NCBI RefSeq assembly: GCF_052118625.1
Contig: NZ_JBQKGW010000034.1
Coordinates: 1 to 11,241 of the forward strand
DNA: 11,241 nucleotides
Direction of reading: 5' to 3'
Origin: Porcincola sp945869225
GTDB taxonomy: Bacteria; Bacillota; Clostridia; Lachnospirales; Lachnospiraceae
The position numbers and the translations under genes were made by a program. How positions within the stretch are numbered: position 1 is the first letter of the stretch; each line of letters opens with the position of its first letter. Under the pieces are notes generated by a model. That model was not told where the DNA came from. It did not search any database and saw only the letters and a list, made by a program, of their open reading frames with translations. Of this stretch, positions 1-7,245 are shown piece after piece.

Positions 1-16
1 ACTGATCTCTTTGCAA

Positions 17-37
17 GCCGGGATGCAACCTCCCGGC
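17..37. repeat. Hairpin with 7-bp stem, loop TGCAACC
   Basis: A perfect 7-bp inverted repeat, GCCGGGA / TCCCGGC, encloses the loop TGCAACC. No T-run follows it on either strand, so it is a poor intrinsic terminator. Its loop is the exact reverse complement of bases 84-90, which lie in the loop of the next hairpin. The two could therefore pair as kissing loops, or be relics of a longer inverted repeat. Function unknown. Confidence 0.5.
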
Positions 38-74
38 AGGTATTTGATTAGTAACCATTATGGCCTCAGGCCAG

Positions 75-100
75 AACGAGAGGGGTTGCATCTCGTTTTA
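75..100 (+). terminator. Possible weak plus-strand intrinsic terminator
   Basis: The stem AACGAGA / TCTCGTT (75-81 with 91-97) has a 9-base loop containing GGTTGCA, and TTTT runs out of the stem on the plus strand. The stem is A/T-rich and the T-run is short, so termination would be weak. It would serve a plus-strand gene lying left of the window. Immediately before it (61-73) is a smaller palindrome, TGGCC-TCA-GGCCA. Confidence 0.35.
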
Positions 101-107
101 CAGTTGA

Positions 108-270
108 GGATCCAATGAGAATGCAGACGTCATCACGGCCTTTCGTGATGAAGCTGACAAATATGTATACGGCATTGCGGATCTGGACACCTGTGCGCAG
201 GAACTGACTGACTCCCATATGTCGGATACGCGGCTGCGGGCAGAAACTCTGCCTTTTTTGTGTGGATATT
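108..270 (+). pseudogene. Short plus-strand coding fragment of unknown origin
   Basis: Between an in-frame stop at 105-107 and a stop at 268-270 the plus strand encodes a peptide with ordinary protein composition at first (ENADVITAFRDEADKYVYG, then IADLDTCAQELTD). After about position 210 it only mirrors the VOC gene on the other strand. No start codon or ribosome binding site fits. It reads like an internal piece of a gene about 100 bp long, dropped in when the VOC gene was broken. I do not recognise the family. The coding reading is an inference from composition only. Confidence 0.25.
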
Positions 271-420
271 GAACTTCTGATTGTTGTTCTCTCCAAAATA
301 CAAAGCGTATCGTCCGTTTCTGTCATCATACTTCATGCCAAGAATATCCACATAAAAATGCAGGCAGGCGCGAACATCTCTTGTGGTAATAACAAGATGA
401 TCTAAACTCTTGATTTTCAT
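133..420 (-). pseudogene. Truncated VOC/glyoxalase-fold protein (N-terminal half)
   Basis: From the ATG at 418-420 the product begins MKIKSLDHLVITTRDV and runs through LHFYVDILGMKYDDRNGRYAL and an NIHTKKAEFLPAAAYPT stretch. This is the layout of the small stand-alone VOC-family proteins (glyoxalase/bleomycin-resistance fold, usually about 125-130 residues) annotated as VOC family virulence proteins. Family resemblance stops after about 70 residues, near position 210. The remaining frame, to the stop at 133, is Cys/His/Pro/Arg-rich and looks non-coding. The second beta-alpha-beta-beta-beta module is therefore missing, and with it the usual C-terminal metal-ligand glutamate. No strong ribosome binding site precedes the ATG. 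Most likely a dead remnant cut by a rearrangement. Confidence 0.7.
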
Positions 421-424
421 AAGG

Positions 425-556
425 TTAGCGTATCCTTTTATTCTGGCGGTTTTCTGCAAAACGGAAAGGAAGGACCTGCTCTACTGTCGCATCATTGTAG
501 ATACGGCCATTCCCAGTCTTCAGGTTTTCTATCTTAGCGCTCTTATTGAAATTCAT
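425..556 (-). CDS. Tiny hypothetical ORF (43 aa), possibly a remnant
   Basis: An ATG at 554-556 opens a 43-codon frame beginning MNFNKSAKIENLKTGNGR and ending in a basic tail. Its start overlaps the end of the 28-codon ORF upstream (543-629), and its stop lies 4 bases before the VOC start, so the spacing resembles a translated string of genes. No ribosome binding site of its own is visible. I do not recognise it. It may be a fragment of a larger gene whose frame was broken. Confidence 0.25.
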   Translation of the reverse strand: MNFNKSAKIENLKTGNGRIYNDATVEQVLPFRFAENRQNKRIR

Positions 557-629
557 TGAACCGCTGTGCGGCTAATGGAAGTTTCAACGTGTCGAGCATT
601 TCAAGGATATCCTGGATGCTGTTATTCAT
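543..629 (-). CDS. Tiny hypothetical ORF (28 aa) following hsdS
   Basis: ATG at 627-629, 21 bases after the hsdS stop, with AGGCGG a few bases upstream as a plausible ribosome binding site. The peptide starts MNNSIQDILEMLDTLKLPLA and ends in QRFNEFQ, predicted amphipathic helix. It could be a real small gene cotranscribed with hsdS, or the first residues of a truncated protein. The start loosely recalls N-termini of IS21-type ATPase helpers, but this is too short to claim. Confidence 0.3.
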   Translation of the reverse strand: MNNSIQDILEMLDTLKLPLAAQRFNEFQ

Positions 630-650
630 GATCCGCCTCTTGATTACTCC

Positions 651-2096
651 CTACTTCAGGCTGTCAATCTGTGGCAGCAATTCATCCAGCTTGGCAACGA
701 TGCGCTTCTGCTCTGCGAGGGGAGGAAGAGGCATTATTATTCTATGTAATGCTTTTGATGAGAGGCCTTGGATGCCAATGCCTTTTCCAGATATCAATCC
801 GGCATTCTTGTAAAAATAGAAAAGATAATAAAAGTACCAGACGCTTACATCATAATACGCACGTAATCGGTGAATATGATTCTGGATCCTTATTGGCTCA
901 TCATATGGCCAAATTGCGGCTCTTCCAAAGTCGCCGCCCTCACAAACAAGGAGATCATTCTTCTTTACAGTGCATTTAACAACTTCTTCATCTGTAAAAG
1001 GCATTTCTTTGAGACGATCAAGTTCAAATCTGTTCCAATACAGATTTGAAGTCGTGATGTATGTAAGCATTTTGCCGGGGCCACTAACACCGTTTAAGGC
1101 TTTCCCTGTATTATGCTGAAACACGTCTCCGATGTACACCCACTCCCAACTCTCCGGAATATCGAACGGTATCTCCTCTTCCGTGATCCTCGGCAATGGC
1201 TTCTCCTTCTTGATCTTCCCTTCCTTAATCAGCTTCTGCTTCTCTTTAGCAATTTTCTCCAGCAGAACACTGGCCGGTTCGTCATTCGGATCCTGAGGCA
1301 CCAGTTTTCCCTGAATCGCCATCTGCAGAATGGATTTCTTCAGATCATCCGGGAAGCGTGCGTTGTAGGACTGCAGATGGTCGTAGGCAACAGCATATCG
1401 ATCGATATATGGCATGATCTCTTCGATCTTCGCCACGATGCGCTTCTGCTCGGCGAGGGGAGGGAGGGGAGCTCTCAATCTATGCAACGCATTTGATGAG
1501 AGTCCCTGTATACCGATTCCTTTTCCTGATATCAATCCTGCATTCTTGTATAGGTAAAAGAGATAATAGAAATACCGAACGCTAATTTCAGAATACGCAC
1601 GTAATCGGTGAATATGATTCTGGATCCTTATTGGCTCATCATATGGCCAAATTGCAGCTCTTCCAAAGTCTCCGCCTTCGCAAACAAGCAAATCATTCTT
1701 TTGTACAGTGCATTTGGCAACTTCTTCATCCGTAAATGGCATTTCTTTGAGTCGGTCAAGCTCAAATCTGTCCCAGTACAGGTTTGAAGTCGTGATGTAT
1801 GTAAGCATATTTCCGGGCCCGCTTACTCCATTCAATGCTTTTCCTGTGTTATGCTGAAAAATCTCTCCAATGTACGTCCACTTCCAGCTCTCCGGTATCT
1901 CGAACGGCACTTCCTCTTCCGTGATCTCCGGCAGGGACCTCTGTTTTTTAATCTTCCCCTCTTTGATGAGCTTCTGCTTTTCCTTCTGGATCTGCTGGTA
2001 CAGTCCTTCCCCGGTGCCTTCCTCCGGTCTCTGCTCCACGAGCTTTCCCTGCATGGCCATCTGGAGGATGCTGTTCTTCAACTGCTGTGGTGTCAC
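651..2096 (-). CDS. hsdS: Type I restriction-modification specificity subunit HsdS with duplicated TRDs
   Basis: The 481-residue DNA-recognition subunit of a type I R-M complex, which directs the methylase and restriction subunits to a bipartite site. The layout is classical: conserved region (about 1-62), TRD1 (64-209), central helical spacer with PPLAEQKRIVAKIEEIMPYID (211-232) and SILQMAIQGKLV (255-266), TRD2 (310-455), then a second PLPPLAEQKRIVAKLDE helix at the end. The two TRDs share about 89% of residues, both carrying FQHNTGKALNGVSGPG and NDLLVCEGGDFGRAAIWPYD. The start is GTG at 2094-2096, overlapping the hsdM stop by GTGA, with GGAGG upstream inside hsdM. That implies translational coupling and balanced subunit supply. 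The length is normal for the family and both TRDs look complete. Because TRD1 and TRD2 match, a symmetric target is predicted. Confidence 0.97.
   Translation of the reverse strand: MTPQQLKNSILQMAMQGKLVEQRPEEGTGEGLYQQIQKEKQKLIKEGKIKKQRSLPEITEEEVPFEIPESWKWTYIGEIFQHNTGKALNGVSGPGNMLTYITTSNLYWDRFELDRLKEMPFTDEEVAKCTVQKNDLLVCEGGDFGRAAIWPYDEPIRIQNHIHRLRAYSEISVRYFYYLFYLYKNAGLISGKGIGIQGLSSNALHRLRAPLPPLAEQKRIVAKIEEIMPYIDRYAVAYDHLQSYNARFPDDLKKSILQMAIQGKLVPQDPNDEPASVLLEKIAKEKQKLIKEGKIKKEKPLPRITEEEIPFDIPESWEWVYIGDVFQHNTGKALNGVSGPGKMLTYITTSNLYWNRFELDRLKEMPFTDEEVVKCTVKKNDLLVCEGGDFGRAAIWPYDEPIRIQNHIHRLRAYYDVSVWYFYYLFYFYKNAGLISGKGIGIQGLSSKALHRIIMPLPPLAEQKRIVAKLDELLPQIDSLK
854..1655. repeat. Direct repeat within hsdS, 738-bp period
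   Basis: The TRD-coding segments repeat in the same orientation, offset by 738 bp (246 codons). Bases 854-917 are identical to 1592-1655 (64 bp), and flanking similarity covers both TRDs. Homologous recombination between the copies would delete 738 bp in frame and leave a half-length HsdS. The scattered synonymous and amino-acid differences outside the identical block suggest an older duplication, partly refreshed by gene conversion. Confidence 0.9.
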
Positions 2097-3625
2097 TGTT
2101 CTCCTCCCTCGTCATGCGGCAGAAGCACTACGATCTCGTCTAGTACATGATCGATCTCCGCATTCAGACTGGCGCGTTTCTCCTGATACTGCCGGATCAG
2201 ATCGAGTGGTGCAAGGATCTCCTCTTCCTCATGCGGATAGCCGCAGAGGTCAAGGTTGTAGCTGCCGTCTGCGATCTCCTGTGCCGTATACTTCTTCGCC
2301 TTCCATGTGTCGGTGTCCTGATCCTTGATCTCTGTCCGGTTGTTCCACCACTCCCGGACCGGATCAAAATGCTCTGATTTCATCGGCTTGGTCTTGCTGA
2401 AGTGCTTGTAGCCCTCCGGCATGTCGAGACGGTAGAACCAGGTCTCCCTTGTCGCGCCGGTGTGATCGAAGAACAGGATGTTGGTCGTGATGGACGTATA
2501 CGGGGAGAACACGCTGCCCGGCATCCGGATGATGGTATGCAGATTAAACTCGGTCAGAAGCTTCTTCTTGATTGCCGCCTTTGTATTATCTGTGCCGAAC
2601 AGGAACCCATCCGGCAGGATCACGGCTGCTCTTCCGTCCTGTTTCAGACGGTACATGATAACGGACATGAAAAGATCCGCTGTCTCGGAGCTTGCCAGCT
2701 CTAAAGGGAAATGATTCTTCACATCGTTCTTCTCAGATCCTCCATAGGGCGGATTCATCAGGATCACGTCAAACTGGTCCTTCTCCGTGTAGTCGAGGAC
2801 ATCATGCATCAGCGAGTTGCCGTGGTAGACCCTCGGCACATCCACGCCATGCAGCAGGAGGTTGGTGGCACAGAGCATATAGGGGAACTGTTTCTTCTCA
2901 ACGCCATAGACAGACTCACCAAGCGCCTTGTTGTCGTCGGTATCCTTCACCTGCTTGGACAGTTCCTTCAGCCAGCTCACCATAAAGCCGCCCGTGCCTG
3001 CGGCGAAATCTGCCATATACTCGCCGATCTTCGGCTGGATCATCTCTGCCATGAAGTCCGTGACAGCACGGGGTGTGTAGAACTCGCCGGCGGATCCTGC
3101 ACTCTGCAGTTCCTTCAGGATGGACTCGTAGATATCACCAAAAGCATGACTGTCTTCATAGCTGCCGAAATCGATGCTGTCGATGACGTTGATCACCTGC
3201 CGCAGCAGGACACCATCCTTCATGTACTGGTTGGCATCCTGGAAGGTTGCCTGTACGATTGCCTTGTTGATGGGCGTATCCTTATCAACTTGGATGCCGT
3301 GGATCAGGATATTGCCGTTCGTATCCTTTACATCCGTTCCCTTGAGTACCGGAAACAATCTGTTGTTCACGAAGTCGAGCAGCTGCTCTCCGGTCAGAGC
3401 ATTTCCTTTTCCATCATCCACCGCCCAGTTCCGCCAGCGGCACTCCTCCGGGATGATCGAGACGTAGTTCTCCTGATCAAATTCCCAGTTCTCCTCCTGT
3501 GCATCATAGACCTTCAGAAACAGGATCCATGCGATCTGCTCGATCCGCTGGGCGTCGCCGTTGATACCGGCATCATTGCGCATGATGTCTCTCAGTCTCT
3601 TTACAAAACTTCCTAAATCACTCAT
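2093..3625 (-). CDS. hsdM: Type I restriction-modification DNA methyltransferase subunit HsdM
   Basis: A 510-residue N6-adenine methyltransferase that, with HsdS, forms the M2S modification enzyme, and with HsdR the restriction complex. The N-terminal helical domain (SDLGSFVKRLRDIMRN... INGDAQRIEQIAWILFLKVYD, residues 2-41) matches the HsdM N-terminal family. The AGEFYTPR segment (179-186) precedes the S-adenosylmethionine-binding motif I, DFAAGTGGF (206-214). The catalytic motif IV, NPPYGG (291-296), is the N6-adenine type. The start is ATG at 3623-3625 with GGGGA seven bases upstream and only 13 bases after the hsdR stop. The stop overlaps hsdS. Length and all key motifs are intact, so it is expected to be active. 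Confidence 0.97.
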   Translation of the reverse strand: MSDLGSFVKRLRDIMRNDAGINGDAQRIEQIAWILFLKVYDAQEENWEFDQENYVSIIPEECRWRNWAVDDGKGNALTGEQLLDFVNNRLFPVLKGTDVKDTNGNILIHGIQVDKDTPINKAIVQATFQDANQYMKDGVLLRQVINVIDSIDFGSYEDSHAFGDIYESILKELQSAGSAGEFYTPRAVTDFMAEMIQPKIGEYMADFAAGTGGFMVSWLKELSKQVKDTDDNKALGESVYGVEKKQFPYMLCATNLLLHGVDVPRVYHGNSLMHDVLDYTEKDQFDVILMNPPYGGSEKNDVKNHFPLELASSETADLFMSVIMYRLKQDGRAAVILPDGFLFGTDNTKAAIKKKLLTEFNLHTIIRMPGSVFSPYTSITTNILFFDHTGATRETWFYRLDMPEGYKHFSKTKPMKSEHFDPVREWWNNRTEIKDQDTDTWKAKKYTAQEIADGSYNLDLCGYPHEEEEILAPLDLIRQYQEKRASLNAEIDHVLDEIVVLLPHDEGGEQ

Positions 3626-3638
3626 CGATCATTCCCCA

Positions 3639-5969
3639 TCAGGCCTGCATGTAGATTGCCGACTCCAGCTCATGCACCGCCTGCAGATATCCCGCTTTCC
3701 CACCAAAATACTTAGCAATCCGCGCAGGAGAGCCAAGCTTCCGGAAGGGATCCAATTTCAATATTTCCGGCTGCTCAATCTCGTATACACCTTCATTTGC
3801 ATACTTATCGAGCAGCGCCTCTATCACTTCCTGTGCCACCCCGCTGTATTTGTGCAGGAAATCACTCTTTTTGACGTTCTCCGCACGTTCTTTTCTGGTC
3901 AGTGGCTTCTGATCATAGGCAACGTGGGTGATAAAATCGAAATCATCCACGTCCTCCATGTGCTGATCCTTCTTCATCTTCTCAAGATCGATGCCGTGCT
4001 TTTTCAGCTCGTCCGAGATTGCTTCCTTCTTCTCAGCCTGTGACCATCTGCGTACAAATGTGCCAAGATCTGCATAGTCACCACGGATGTTTCGCCTCGT
4101 GTAGTCGATAATATTCTCCTGCCGCAGGAGCTTGCCGCCGGAATCATAGACAGAGACTGTCTCTCTGACAACATCCACCGGGCAGCCGCTCTCATCCACA
4201 TATGGCATCGGCGGTTTTGACACCGGCGGTTTCGGAGGATCGACTTCGACTGGCGGGCGGTCACCCCGCCCCGGCGTAAAGTTCTCATTGATCTCCACAG
4301 GTCCATCCCAGTCTGGATCCGCAAAGAGCCGTGCCACGCCCCGGAAGTCCATGATCGTGAAGAACAGTTTTCCCTGATCCTCGCGCACTCTGGTGCCGCG
4401 TCCGATCATCTGCTTGAACTGCGTCATGGAGTTGACGTTTTTGTCGATGACAATGAGCTTTGTCATCTTGCAGTCCGTGCCGGTCGAGAGCAGTTCCGAG
4501 GTCGTTGCGATCACCGGATACCTGCTCGATACGGAAATGAAGTAGTCCAGCTTGCTCTTGCCATAGTCGTCATTTCCCGTGATCCGGACCACGTAGTCCG
4601 GATTCTGCTTCACCATATCAACATTCAGGTTGACAAGCGCTTCGCGCATCCGTTCCGCTGCCGCTTCTGTCGCACAGAACACAATCGTCTTCTGCATACG
4701 GTCCGTAGCCTTCAAGTACTCGGTAATCCGAAAGGCAACCTCCTGAATCCGGTCTGCAAGGATGATGTTATAGTCGTAGTCTGTATTGTTGTAGATTCGG
4801 TCTTCAATCTCGTTGCCGTAGTAGTCCTTCTGACCCTTGTACGGTCTCCAGCCATCAGAGATGTTCAGCGTAATGCCATACACCTTAAAGGGAGCAAGGA
4901 AGCCATCGTCGATACCCGTCTTCAGGCTGTAGCTGTAAACCGGATCGCCAAAATAGGTGGTGTTCGAGATGTACTCCGTCTCCTTCGGTGTGGCGGTCAT
5001 GCCAATCTGCGTGGCATCATGGAAGTAGTCAAGGATCCTCCGCCACCGGCTGTCCTCCTTGGCGGAACCGCGATGGCACTCGTCGACGATGATAAGGTCA
5101 AAGAACTCCGGATCAAAGAGCTCACTGTAGTGTTCCTGATCGTTGTCTCCGACCAGCTGCTGATAGAGAGCAAAATAGACCTGATAAGAAGTGATGGTGT
5201 CCTTCCTGTCCCTGGCAAAGTTGACCTTGTGGGTAACGCTCTCAAGCGGAGCAAAGTCCTGCTGGATCGACTGATCAACCAGATTGTTGCGATCCGCGAG
5301 ATACAGGACTTTCTTTTTCACCCCGCTCTTCAACAGGCTGTAGACGATCTGGAAAGCCGTGTAGGTCTTGCCGGTACCCGTCGCCATCACAAGAAGAATC
5401 CGATTCTGACCGCGTGCAATGGCATCCAGTGTGCGGTTCACCGCATTGCGCTGATAATATCTCGGCGGGTAGGTCGACTGGCTTGAATAGTACGGCTGAT
5501 CAAGAAGCTGACGTTCCTCGTCATTCAGACCATTGCCGTCGTTAACGCCCTGCTGGTAGCGTTTCAGCAGTTCATCCTTCGTGGGGAATGCATCCATAGA
5601 CAACTGACGCTCGTTGCCCGTCAGAAAATCATGCTCCAGAAAGCCATCGCCGTTTGAACTGTACGCAAAAGGGACATCCAGCATCTGCGCATAAGTCATC
5701 GCCTGCTGCATGCCAAAACCGACCGTGTGTGTATTGTCCTTGGCTTCCACCACGGCAATCGGGTGATATTTGTTCAAATAAAGAAGATAGTCGACCTTCT
5801 TGGGATTTTCGCGATATGCCATATTGCCACGAAGGTTGATCCGACCATCCGTGATCTTCGTCTCCATGGTAATGTTGACACCATTCACCCACCCGCTTCT
5901 GTTGATGGCAGGCGTGATGTAATTGAACTTGATATCCTCCTCGGTCATCTGCTTTTTGTCAAGAATCAT
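3639..5969 (-). CDS. hsdR: Type I restriction endonuclease/translocase subunit HsdR (EcoEI-type)
   Basis: About 776 residues, a short HsdR class rather than the 1,000-plus residue EcoKI type. Counting from an upstream in-frame ATG at 5987, an N-terminal PD-(D/E)xK nuclease is visible as D66, then E81-A-K83 in AVVEAKD. The superfamily 2 translocase motor follows: Walker A ATGTGKT (202-208), DECH box (302-305), TATP motif III (331-334) and QMIGRGTRV motif VI (526-534). A Pro-rich hinge (about 575-597) precedes the C-terminal domain that contacts HsdM. I prefer the ATG at 5967-5969 (MILDKKQMTEED) because GGGGGA lies eight bases upstream; the 5987 ATG adds six residues and lacks a clear site. It is first in the operon, 13 bases before hsdM. 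All catalytic motifs are intact. Confidence 0.95.
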   Translation of the reverse strand: MILDKKQMTEEDIKFNYITPAINRSGWVNGVNITMETKITDGRINLRGNMAYRENPKKVDYLLYLNKYHPIAVVEAKDNTHTVGFGMQQAMTYAQMLDVPFAYSSNGDGFLEHDFLTGNERQLSMDAFPTKDELLKRYQQGVNDGNGLNDEERQLLDQPYYSSQSTYPPRYYQRNAVNRTLDAIARGQNRILLVMATGTGKTYTAFQIVYSLLKSGVKKKVLYLADRNNLVDQSIQQDFAPLESVTHKVNFARDRKDTITSYQVYFALYQQLVGDNDQEHYSELFDPEFFDLIIVDECHRGSAKEDSRWRRILDYFHDATQIGMTATPKETEYISNTTYFGDPVYSYSLKTGIDDGFLAPFKVYGITLNISDGWRPYKGQKDYYGNEIEDRIYNNTDYDYNIILADRIQEVAFRITEYLKATDRMQKTIVFCATEAAAERMREALVNLNVDMVKQNPDYVVRITGNDDYGKSKLDYFISVSSRYPVIATTSELLSTGTDCKMTKLIVIDKNVNSMTQFKQMIGRGTRVREDQGKLFFTIMDFRGVARLFADPDWDGPVEINENFTPGRGDRPPVEVDPPKPPVSKPPMPYVDESGCPVDVVRETVSVYDSGGKLLRQENIIDYTRRNIRGDYADLGTFVRRWSQAEKKEAISDELKKHGIDLEKMKKDQHMEDVDDFDFITHVAYDQKPLTRKERAENVKKSDFLHKYSGVAQEVIEALLDKYANEGVYEIEQPEILKLDPFRKLGSPARIAKYFGGKAGYLQAVHELESAIYMQA

Positions 5970-5987
5970 AGCAGCTGTCCCCCGCAT

Positions 5988-6309
5988 ATTAAAATCGATT
6001 GGATAAAATCAGTATACCATGAATAGGCTGTACCGGACTCTGAAAAAATGAACATGTGTAAACAAAATCCGCCTAAACAGAAAAAGCGATGCAGGCATTC
6101 ATCCCGCACCGCCGTCTATTCCCTTCACAATCCTCCCGGTAACTTGCTTGTATTCTCTCACTCAAGCTTTATCGGCAACACTCCGCATGATGGTAAAGTA
6201 GCTCTACTGTTGCCTTCTGAGTGCCCGTGTCCACGGCTTGAAAACCTGGAAAGCAGTCCTGGATTTCGGGGTCAAAAGGTTGACAGGGACCCGGAGGGTG
6301 TGTGCTGCC
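5988..6309. other. Intergenic stretch between pilin array and hsdR
   Basis: About 320 bases separate the last pilin stop from hsdR. Apart from the -10 element, I see a small hairpin at 6271-6284 (GTCAA-AAGG-TTGAC) and no clear intrinsic terminator for the pilin operon. The minus strand from about 6227 to 6300 has a short open frame ending in VFKPWTRALRRQQ that could be the tail of a lost gene, but the evidence is thin. Read-through from pilins into hsd is possible. Confidence 0.4.
6011..6016 (-). promoter_or_regulatory. Likely hsd operon promoter (extended -10)
   Basis: On the minus strand the sequence reads TGGTATACT: an extended -10 (TGn) followed by TATACT, one base from consensus. A convincing -35 hexamer is not seen at 16-18 bp. 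Extended -10 promoters often work without one. Transcription would start near 6004, giving a leader of about 35 bases before the hsdR ATG at 5969. Confidence 0.5.
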
Positions 6310-7218
6310 TCATGGATTCAAGTTGATTTTCACCCATTTTCCATCATTTGTTAATGGTCCAGACGTTGTATTCCCCCCATCATTGTAAACATAATAATCA
6401 TCGCCAACCTTGCAGAGATCCCCTCTATTAACATCAGTTCTCTGTTTATTAAAATCAGGCTGTTGCCAAATCTTACCAGTAGGCTTTTCCGTGGCATACC
6501 AGTCTAATACTTGATCCGGAGTTTGGTTCGTATACTGATCATTTTCTACTTGCACAGTACGAGTGCCAAAATAAATAGACCCTTTATAGCGATATACCAT
6601 TCCTGGAACAATCTTATAAAAATGATTAGAGCCACTATAAAATCCGTCTTTGCTGACAACCGTCTCCCAATCATTTATCGAAAAATTAAAAGCATTAGGA
6701 AGGTTTGTAGTCGTGTTAATGTCATCTGGATTTGCTAAAGAACCAGATCCACCTCCAGTACCACCACCACTGTCACTTCCTCCTCCAGTGCTTCCGCCTC
6801 CAGTGCTTCCTCCACCAGCATTTCCACTACCCGAGCTTCCACCTTCATAGTGAAGAATTGCTTTCTCACCATCATACTCTACCCATGCAGTCCCACCGGC
6901 TTTCGGGTAATCTCCTACTACCTGACCATAAACCCCTTCCAGATTCTCCTTCAGCCCACTGCTTTGCCATTGATCCTTCTTCTGCTTAAGCTCAACAGCG
7001 CCAAACTGATCCTTACCGCTTACATTACCGCCCTCGGTAATAGCCTCCGACATGACCTCTGCATACTGTGACCGGATGTTTGCAGCATCCGTAGCTTCTC
7101 TGGCTTTTTCAAGCTGAGAGGTAAAGATCGGGATGGATATTGCAACGAGTACTCCAATAATGGCGACCACAATGAGGAGTTCCGCAAGCGTGAAGCCTTT
7201 ATTCTTGTTTTTCTTCAT
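6310..7218 (-). CDS. Type IV pilin-like protein with Gly/Ser linker and CBM-like C-terminal repeats (pilin 1)
   Basis: A 302-residue prepilin. A short basic leader (MKKNKNKG) is cut before F9 by a prepilin peptidase; mature F1 and E5 are both present, then a hydrophobic helix through IPIF. The head domain (about 40-125) resembles the other pilins here. Residues 126-160 are a Gly/Ser/Thr linker (GGGSTGGGSTGGGSDSGGGT). Two repeats follow, at 203-242 and 263-298, each with the pattern turn-Gly, hydrophobic strand, Gly/Asp, Tyr, a Pro after about 15-20 residues and a terminal Trp. This recalls small CBM5/12-type chitin- or glycan-binding modules, a pattern match by eye only. A tethered binding domain suits a minor tip pilin acting as an adhesin. 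Ribosome binding site GAGGT eight bases from the ATG. Last gene of the array, 27 bases after pilin 2. Confidence 0.88.
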   Translation of the reverse strand: MKKNKNKGFTLAELLIVVAIIGVLVAISIPIFTSQLEKAREATDAANIRSQYAEVMSEAITEGGNVSGKDQFGAVELKQKKDQWQSSGLKENLEGVYGQVVGDYPKAGGTAWVEYDGEKAILHYEGGSSGSGNAGGGSTGGGSTGGGSDSGGGTGGGSGSLANPDDINTTTNLPNAFNFSINDWETVVSKDGFYSGSNHFYKIVPGMVYRYKGSIYFGTRTVQVENDQYTNQTPDQVLDWYATEKPTGKIWQQPDFNKQRTDVNRGDLCKVGDDYYVYNDGGNTTSGPLTNDGKWVKINLNP

Positions 7219-7245
7219 ATGTGATTACCTCATCATTCTAATCAT

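Noticed and set aside
543..629. IS21-type ATPase (IstB) N-terminus after hsdS
   Set aside because: Only 28 codons and a loose helix resemblance, no ATP-binding motif and no terminal repeats; kept as an unassigned small ORF.
651..2096. Phase-variable hsdS shufflon
   Set aside because: Invertible hsdS systems need a second, silent hsdS in inverted orientation and usually a recombinase. Here the repeats are direct and within one gene, and no recombinase is present.
2711..3616. 301-codon plus-strand open frame opposite hsdM
   Set aside because: It is the antisense shadow of hsdM, whose motifs are intact; it has no ribosome binding site and its Ile/Val/Leu/His-rich composition is typical of shadows.
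6048..6326. 92-codon plus-strand frame in the gap before hsdR
   Set aside because: No ribosome binding site, Cys/Pro/Ser-rich composition and overlap with the pilin 1 end; looks like chance.
6746..6845. Gly/Ser linker of pilin 1 as a sequencing or assembly artefact
   Set aside because: The low-complexity stretch keeps the frame, uses varied codons and joins two well-formed domains, as expected of a real linker.
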